Below are positions 60,239 through 64,000 of a stretch of DNA of 64,000 bases, piece after piece. The stretch's first letter is position 1; the number at the start of each line of letters is the position of its first letter. The stretch spans positions 2,976,001 through 3,040,000 of the forward strand of contig CBDCLS010000006.1 of assembly GCA_965218775.1 (NCBI GenBank), in the 5' to 3' direction. Position numbers and translations under genes: made by a program. Below the pieces are notes generated by a model that worked only from the letters and a program-made list of their open reading frames with translations, had not been told where the DNA came from and made no database searches. Source of the DNA: CAUZIZ01 sp965218775 (lineage in GTDB: Bacteria; Acidobacteriota; UBA6911; RPQK01; JAJDTT01).

Positions 60239-61042
60239 CTAAAAGCTGTGGACACTCCCCAAATAGCTGGCTCCTGCAAACGTTAGAAGCACGGAAATGA
60301 ATCCTGCCATGCTGATTACCGCGGCGCGTCGACCCCGCCAACCGACCGTCAGGCGAAGGTAGATCAGCAGCAGGTAGATGCCCCAGGTGGCAGCCGCCAC
60401 CACCACAGTTGGATCCCTTTGCCAACCCTGAACCCAATCCTGTCGCGCCCAGATGATCCCAACCAGGAGTCCCACCGACATGAAGCAGAAGCCTGAGATC
60501 AGAAACCTGAGAAAGAGGTCATCCAGCTTCCCCAGGGAAGGCAGTTGGTAGTAGAAGGTTTTCGGCTTCTTGCTCTTCAGCTCTCGCTCCTGGAACAGGT
60601 AGAGAAGCGCGGCGATGAACGTGACCACGAACATGGCGTAAGCCAGAAACACAAAGATGGTGTGGAAGTAGATCCAGGAACTGTTCAAGACCGTTGGAGC
60701 GGGAGAGGACTCGAAATAAGTGGTCCCCAGCATCAGTGCCGCTACTACGGGAAGAAGAAACGGCCCCAGTGCCGTAACCCGATAGCGTACGTACGAGATC
60801 AGAAAGCAGAGGGAGACGGTCCAGGCGAAAAATGCCAGGGATTCCCGCAAATTGGTGATAGGGAAATGGGCTCCATCGATTCCCTGATAGACCAGGAACC
60901 CTGTGTGCAGAAGAAATCCCGAGCCGACCGAGGCGACGGCTACCTTCAAGAATATGTCTTTCCTGGACACTACGGCCACCACGCTGTGGAACAGTCCGAG
61001 GAGGTAGAGCCCGAAGGCTGCGTTAAGGAGGAAGCCGCTCAC
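60239..61042 (-). CDS. CcsA/HemX-like cytochrome c assembly membrane protein
   Basis: A 267-aa protein with about eight transmembrane helices, of the CcmC/CcsA/HemX superfamily. Recognisable parts are FPITNLRESLAFFAWTVSLC, near the conserved WWD-like haem-handling loop, AALMLGTTYFESSPAPTVLN, SWIYFHTIFVFLAYAMFVVT with a histidine, and GIIWARQDW. Upstream position to hemA, hemC and hemD matches the HemX arrangement known from Bacillus (hemAXCDBL) and some delta-type proteobacteria, where HemX limits HemA. Cytochrome c maturation (CcsA) is an alternative; no CcsB/ResB partner is adjacent. Confidence 0.83.
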   Translation of the reverse strand: MSGFLLNAAFGLYLLGLFHSVVAVVSRKDIFLKVAVASVGSGFLLHTGFLVYQGIDGAHFPITNLRESLAFFAWTVSLCFLISYVRYRVTALGPFLLPVVAALMLGTTYFESSPAPTVLNSSWIYFHTIFVFLAYAMFVVTFIAALLYLFQERELKSKKPKTFYYQLPSLGKLDDLFLRFLISGFCFMSVGLLVGIIWARQDWVQGWQRDPTVVVAAATWGIYLLLIYLRLTVGWRGRRAAVISMAGFISVLLTFAGASYLGSVHSF

Positions 61043-61078
61043 TGCTGGACATTATAGCACCCGAAATGCTGTGGTAAG

Positions 61079-61738
61079 ATGAGCTCTGTGGAGCTTAGCC
61101 AAGTCGATCCTGCCTGGCTCGTCATCAATCTAGTCGTGCTCCTCTTTTCTTTGAGCGTTCACGAGTCCGCCCACGCCTGGGCAGCCAATCGCTTGGGTGA
61201 TCCCACGGCCCGAGATCTGGGCCGGATTACCTTGAATCCGATCGTTCATATGGATCTCATCGGAACCGTCCTTTTTCCAATCGTGGGATTGTTGGGTGGG
61301 GGCGTGGTTTTCGGGTGGGCCAAGCCAGTCCCCGTGAATCCCAACAACCTCAGGAGGCCCAACCGGGACCACGCTCTGGTTGCCGCCGCGGGGCCGGCAA
61401 GCAACGTTTTGGCAGCGGTCGGATTTTTACTCGCTTCGAAGGTCCTGGGTATGCTGTTTCCTGCCCAGATTGCGGCTCAGCATGCCGTTTTCTTCCCTCT
61501 CTATCTGCTCTTCAGGGTTGGATTGATGCTCAACGTGATCCTGGCGGTGTTCAACCTGTTTCCGATCCCACCCCTGGATGGGAGCTGGATCTTATCCCGA
61601 TTGTTTCCCGGCCAAGTCGGGTCGCTTATCGAGCAGGCCCGGCCCTATGGCTTCCTCTTGTTGATTCTCTTGATCTGGTCCGGCGTTTTCTCCTCGGTTA
61701 TCGGTCCCATTCTTCTTTTCGTGCAGAGTCTAGCTTGA
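61079..61738 (+). CDS. Site-2 protease family protein (M50B, rhomboid-sized)
   Basis: A 219-aa membrane metalloprotease. The zinc motif is in SLSVHESAHAWAANRLGDPT (HExxH at about 28-32), and NPNN/RRPNRDHALVAAAGPASN then PIPPLDGSWIL (Asp ligand, about 172) complete the site. This is the short YwhC/YdcA-like type with about five membrane helices and no PDZ domain. It is usually found next to trpS and scpAB in many bacteria, as here (22 bp before trpS), a syntenic arrangement without known functional reason. Confidence 0.9.
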   Translation: MSSVELSQVDPAWLVINLVVLLFSLSVHESAHAWAANRLGDPTARDLGRITLNPIVHMDLIGTVLFPIVGLLGGGVVFGWAKPVPVNPNNLRRPNRDHALVAAAGPASNVLAAVGFLLASKVLGMLFPAQIAAQHAVFFPLYLLFRVGLMLNVILAVFNLFPIPPLDGSWILSRLFPGQVGSLIEQARPYGFLLLILLIWSGVFSSVIGPILLFVQSLA

Positions 61739-61760
61739 TCGACTCTTGGGAGACTTCCAG

Positions 61761-62750
61761 ATGAAGAGCCGAGTTTTCAGTGGTATGCGTCCCACGGGTC
61801 GGCTCCACCTTGGACATCTTGTCGGGGCCCTGGAGAACTGGGTGAAGATGCAGGAGGAGTATGAGTGCATCTTCGGCATTGTCGACTGGCATGCCTTGAC
61901 CTCGGAATATGAGAACGTGGACGCGATCCAGGAGAGCGTCCTTGAGATTGCCATGGATTATTTGACTGCAGGGCTGGATCCAGAGGCCTCCACCCTCATG
62001 GTGCAATCTCTCGTCCCCGAGCATGCAGAACTGCATCTGCTGTTCTCGATGATCATCCCTATCCCCTGGCTGGAACGGGTGCCCACCTACAAGGAACAGA
62101 TCCAGCAGCTTAGCCAGAAAGACCTCTCGACATACGGTTTCCTGGGTTATCCGCTGCTCCAGTCGGCCGATATTCTCGTCTACAAGGCAGGAACGGTCCC
62201 GGTGGGAGAGGATCAGGTGTCTCATCTCGAGTTGTGCCGTGAAGTGGCTCGGAGATTCAACAACCTCTACGGCGAGGTTTTCCCAGAGCCGGAGGCCAAA
62301 CTAACGCGGTCCCCGAGACTGCCAGGTACGGACGGCCGCAAGATGAGCAAGAGTTACCGGAATGAGATCCAGCTTGCGGAGGATCCCTCGACGATTCGCC
62401 AGAAGATCCTGACGATGGTCACGGACCCAGCGCGCGTGCGTCGCACCGACCCCGGTAATCCTGATGTTTGCCCGGTTTTCGAACATCACAAGCAGTTCAC
62501 GGATGCGCCTGGACAAGAGTGGGCGGCACACGGCTGTCGCACCGCTGAGATTGGGTGCGTGGACTGCAAGAAGAGACTTCTCGATCATCTGCTGCCGGTG
62601 GTCGAACCTCTCCATGAGAAGCGAGTCGAATTGGAAAAGGATGTCGATGGCGTGAAGGAGATCCTGATCCAGGGAAGCCGAAAAGCCCGAGTTCTGGCTC
62701 AGGAAACCATGGGGGAAGTACGTCAGGCTATGAAGCTAGAGTACTCTTGA
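61761..62750 (+). CDS. trpS: Tryptophanyl-tRNA synthetase
   Basis: TrpS charges tRNA-Trp. The 329-aa protein is a class I synthetase: the HIGH-type motif in RPTGRLHLGHLVG (HLGH, about 15-18), the KMSKS motif in GTDGRKMSKSYRN, and GFLGYPLLQSADILVYKA and VPVGEDQVSHLELCREVAR in between. ATG 61761 is taken, behind GGGAG; a TTG 15 bp earlier is in frame but less likely. Confidence 0.97.
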   Translation: MKSRVFSGMRPTGRLHLGHLVGALENWVKMQEEYECIFGIVDWHALTSEYENVDAIQESVLEIAMDYLTAGLDPEASTLMVQSLVPEHAELHLLFSMIIPIPWLERVPTYKEQIQQLSQKDLSTYGFLGYPLLQSADILVYKAGTVPVGEDQVSHLELCREVARRFNNLYGEVFPEPEAKLTRSPRLPGTDGRKMSKSYRNEIQLAEDPSTIRQKILTMVTDPARVRRTDPGNPDVCPVFEHHKQFTDAPGQEWAAHGCRTAEIGCVDCKKRLLDHLLPVVEPLHEKRVELEKDVDGVKEILIQGSRKARVLAQETMGEVRQAMKLEYS

Positions 62751-62807
62751 CTGAGACTGGGAGAATTCGTCAGGAGAAACCCTTCATCCAGGGAAAGTGG
62801 ATCACCA

Positions 62808-63557
62808 ATGTCTCTTCAACCTCAAGATATGACCGAGAACCTGCAGCCAGGGGATGAGGCGTATAAAGTCCAGCTCGAGATCTTCGAGGGACCCCTGGAT
62901 CTCTTACTTCACCTGATTCGGCAGCAGGAAATCGACATCTACGACATTCCTGTCTCCTCCATCACACAGCAGTATCTAGACTACATCCAGATGATGAGGC
63001 AATTGAACATCACGGTGGCTGGCGAGTTTCTGGTAATGGCCTCCACTCTGATCTACATCAAGTCCCGCATGCTGCTCCCCTTGGAACCCGACTCAACAGA
63101 GGACGATTACGAGGGGGATCCACGCCAGGAACTGGTGGAGCAGCTCCTCGAGTACGAGAAGTACAAGCAGGCCGCCCATCTGCTGCACGAGAAAGAGAGT
63201 CTGGAATTGGCCGTGTGGACCCGCGGAGAGAAGGAGTTCGAGCTCGATGAGAAGGAAGCGGTATCGGTCGGGTTGTTCGACGTCATCAAGGCGTTTCACC
63301 AGGTAGTCCAGCGCTATCAGGATCAGATTGTATGGGAAATTGAACGAGATCCTGTCACGATGGAAGAAAAGGTCGACGAGATCAGGCGACTGCTCAAGGC
63401 TCGACGTCGGTTCCTATTTTCGATCTTTTTCGAACGCAAGCTTTCCCGAATCCATCTTGGGGTCACGTTGATGGCGTTGTTGGAGTTGGTTCGCCTGGGA
63501 GAGATTCGTCTCTTCCAGAAGGGGATTTTCGAGGACATCCAGATCGTCGCATGCTGA
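62808..63557 (+). CDS. scpA: Segregation and condensation protein A
   Basis: ScpA is the kleisin that bridges SMC heads in the condensin complex. The 249-aa product has the N-terminal kleisin signature YKVQLEIFEGPLDLLLHLIR, DIPVSSITQQYLDYI, GEFLVMASTLIYIKSRMLLP and a C-terminal winged-helix region (HLGVTLMALLELVRLGEIRL). ATG 62808 is ~55 bp after trpS. Its end overlaps scpB by 7 bp. Confidence 0.96.
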   Translation: MSLQPQDMTENLQPGDEAYKVQLEIFEGPLDLLLHLIRQQEIDIYDIPVSSITQQYLDYIQMMRQLNITVAGEFLVMASTLIYIKSRMLLPLEPDSTEDDYEGDPRQELVEQLLEYEKYKQAAHLLHEKESLELAVWTRGEKEFELDEKEAVSVGLFDVIKAFHQVVQRYQDQIVWEIERDPVTMEEKVDEIRRLLKARRRFLFSIFFERKLSRIHLGVTLMALLELVRLGEIRLFQKGIFEDIQIVAC

Positions 63558-64000
63558 AGGACCTCATGGGCAGCCAGATTCTGGCTATCCTCTTTGTCGC
63601 ACAGGATCCGGTGTCGGCGGCCCAGTTGGGCGAGATCTATCCTGATGTCTCGAAGGAAGAGTTGGCAGAGGTCTTGGACGACCTGGTTCGGGACTTCAAC
63701 TCACTCCAGGATTCGGTCGAGATCCGAGAAGTGGCCCAAGGTTACAGGGTCACAACCCGGCCTAAACATCACGAGATCATCCGGGCCTATCTGAGAACGA
63801 AACCCTCCTCCAAGCTCTCCCTACCTGCCTTGGAGACCCTGGCTGTCATTGCCTACAGGCAGCCGATCACCTTACCCGAGATTGCTGAGATTCGAGGTGT
63901 GAGAGGAGCGTCGCCTGTTCGGACCCTCCTGGAAAAGAGGCTGATCGAGACGAGGGGGCGCAAGAAAACGGTAGGGCGACCAATCATGTACGGCGTTACC
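63551..64000 (+). CDS. scpB: Segregation and condensation protein B, N-terminal part
   Basis: The first 150 codons of ScpB, cut by the window end. The frame starts at ATG 63551 within scpA. ILAILFVAQDPVSAAQLGEI, EVAQGYRVTTRPKHHEIIRA and the strongly conserved LSLPALETLAVIAYRQPITL and EIAEIRGVRGASPVRTLLEK blocks of the tandem winged-helix domains are present. It forms a dimer on the ScpA kleisin. The last visible residues are PIMYGVT. Confidence 0.96.
   Translation, partial: MLKDLMGSQILAILFVAQDPVSAAQLGEIYPDVSKEELAEVLDDLVRDFNSLQDSVEIREVAQGYRVTTRPKHHEIIRAYLRTKPSSKLSLPALETLAVIAYRQPITLPEIAEIRGVRGASPVRTLLEKRLIETRGRKKTVGRPIMYGVT

Overview
The window is chromosomal DNA of moderately high GC from a bacterium that is most likely a member of the Acidobacteriota. 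This rests on two proteins of the acidobacterial 'VWFA-related' family (26518..28659 and 54243..56105), an Oar-like TonB-receptor barrel with the plug-to-barrel wording typical of that phylum (28666..32397), and a DUF1501 plus PSCyt/DUF1549/DUF1553 pair also common in Planctomycetota. No rRNA operon, CRISPR array or intact prophage is visible; there is one tRNA, tRNA-Gln(TTG).

Layout. 1-1626: end of a 3-hydroxyacyl-CoA dehydrogenase, recA, tRNA-Gln. 1.8-13 kb: AmpG-like MFS permease, small holin-like protein, thiolase, cupin, mutM overlapping aceB (malate synthase), a frameshifted L-lactate permease, a MocA-type oxidoreductase and a frameshifted secreted spondin-domain protein. 13-24 kb: HpaI-type aldolase, HU/IHF and site-2 protease pair, ankyrin remnant, CocE-type hydrolase, the DUF1501/PSD1 pair and a DUF1501 remnant. 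24-34 kb: sugar-phosphate isomerase-like gene, phnX, small membrane protein, then a three-gene envelope operon (Gly-rich exported protein, 1243-aa barrel, VWA protein) and a PNPOx-like protein. 34-45 kb: M48 protease, Tat-exported MocA oxidoreductase, glycine-zipper lipoprotein, enolase-superfamily enzyme, nucleoside-type MFS permease, and a tight kinase / unknown / HAD-phosphatase operon. 46-51 kb: complete glycine cleavage P, H and T genes with an uncharacterised leader gene. 51-57 kb: membrane coiled-coil protein, MFS permease, second VWA protein and a divergent exported protein. 57-64 kb: hemDCA with a CcsA/HemX-like membrane protein, then a site-2 protease, trpS, scpA and scpB (cut by the window end).

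The most striking non-coding content is a dense set of small non-autonomous repeats. Five copies of a ~181-bp element with inverted ends begin GGGTTCG and end CGAGCCC, and every copy lies between perfect 3-bp TAA or TTA duplications. Two copies of a different 271-bp element and two shorter elements lie between TA dinucleotides, as for IS630/mariner-type MITEs. A third palindromic element is packed directly against one of the 181-bp copies. A separate group of low-complexity palindromes sits between genes, and one encloses a degenerate four-helix-bundle (S23-like) reading frame. No transposase for any of them is present.

Metabolically the genes point to a heterotroph with fatty-acid/acetate use (dehydrogenase, thiolase, malate synthase), lactate uptake, phosphonate and sugar-acid handling, glycine catabolism into one-carbon units, and de novo haem synthesis from glutamyl-tRNA. 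The least understood coding system is the 41884..44836 operon of PfkB kinase, uncharacterised protein and HAD phosphatase.
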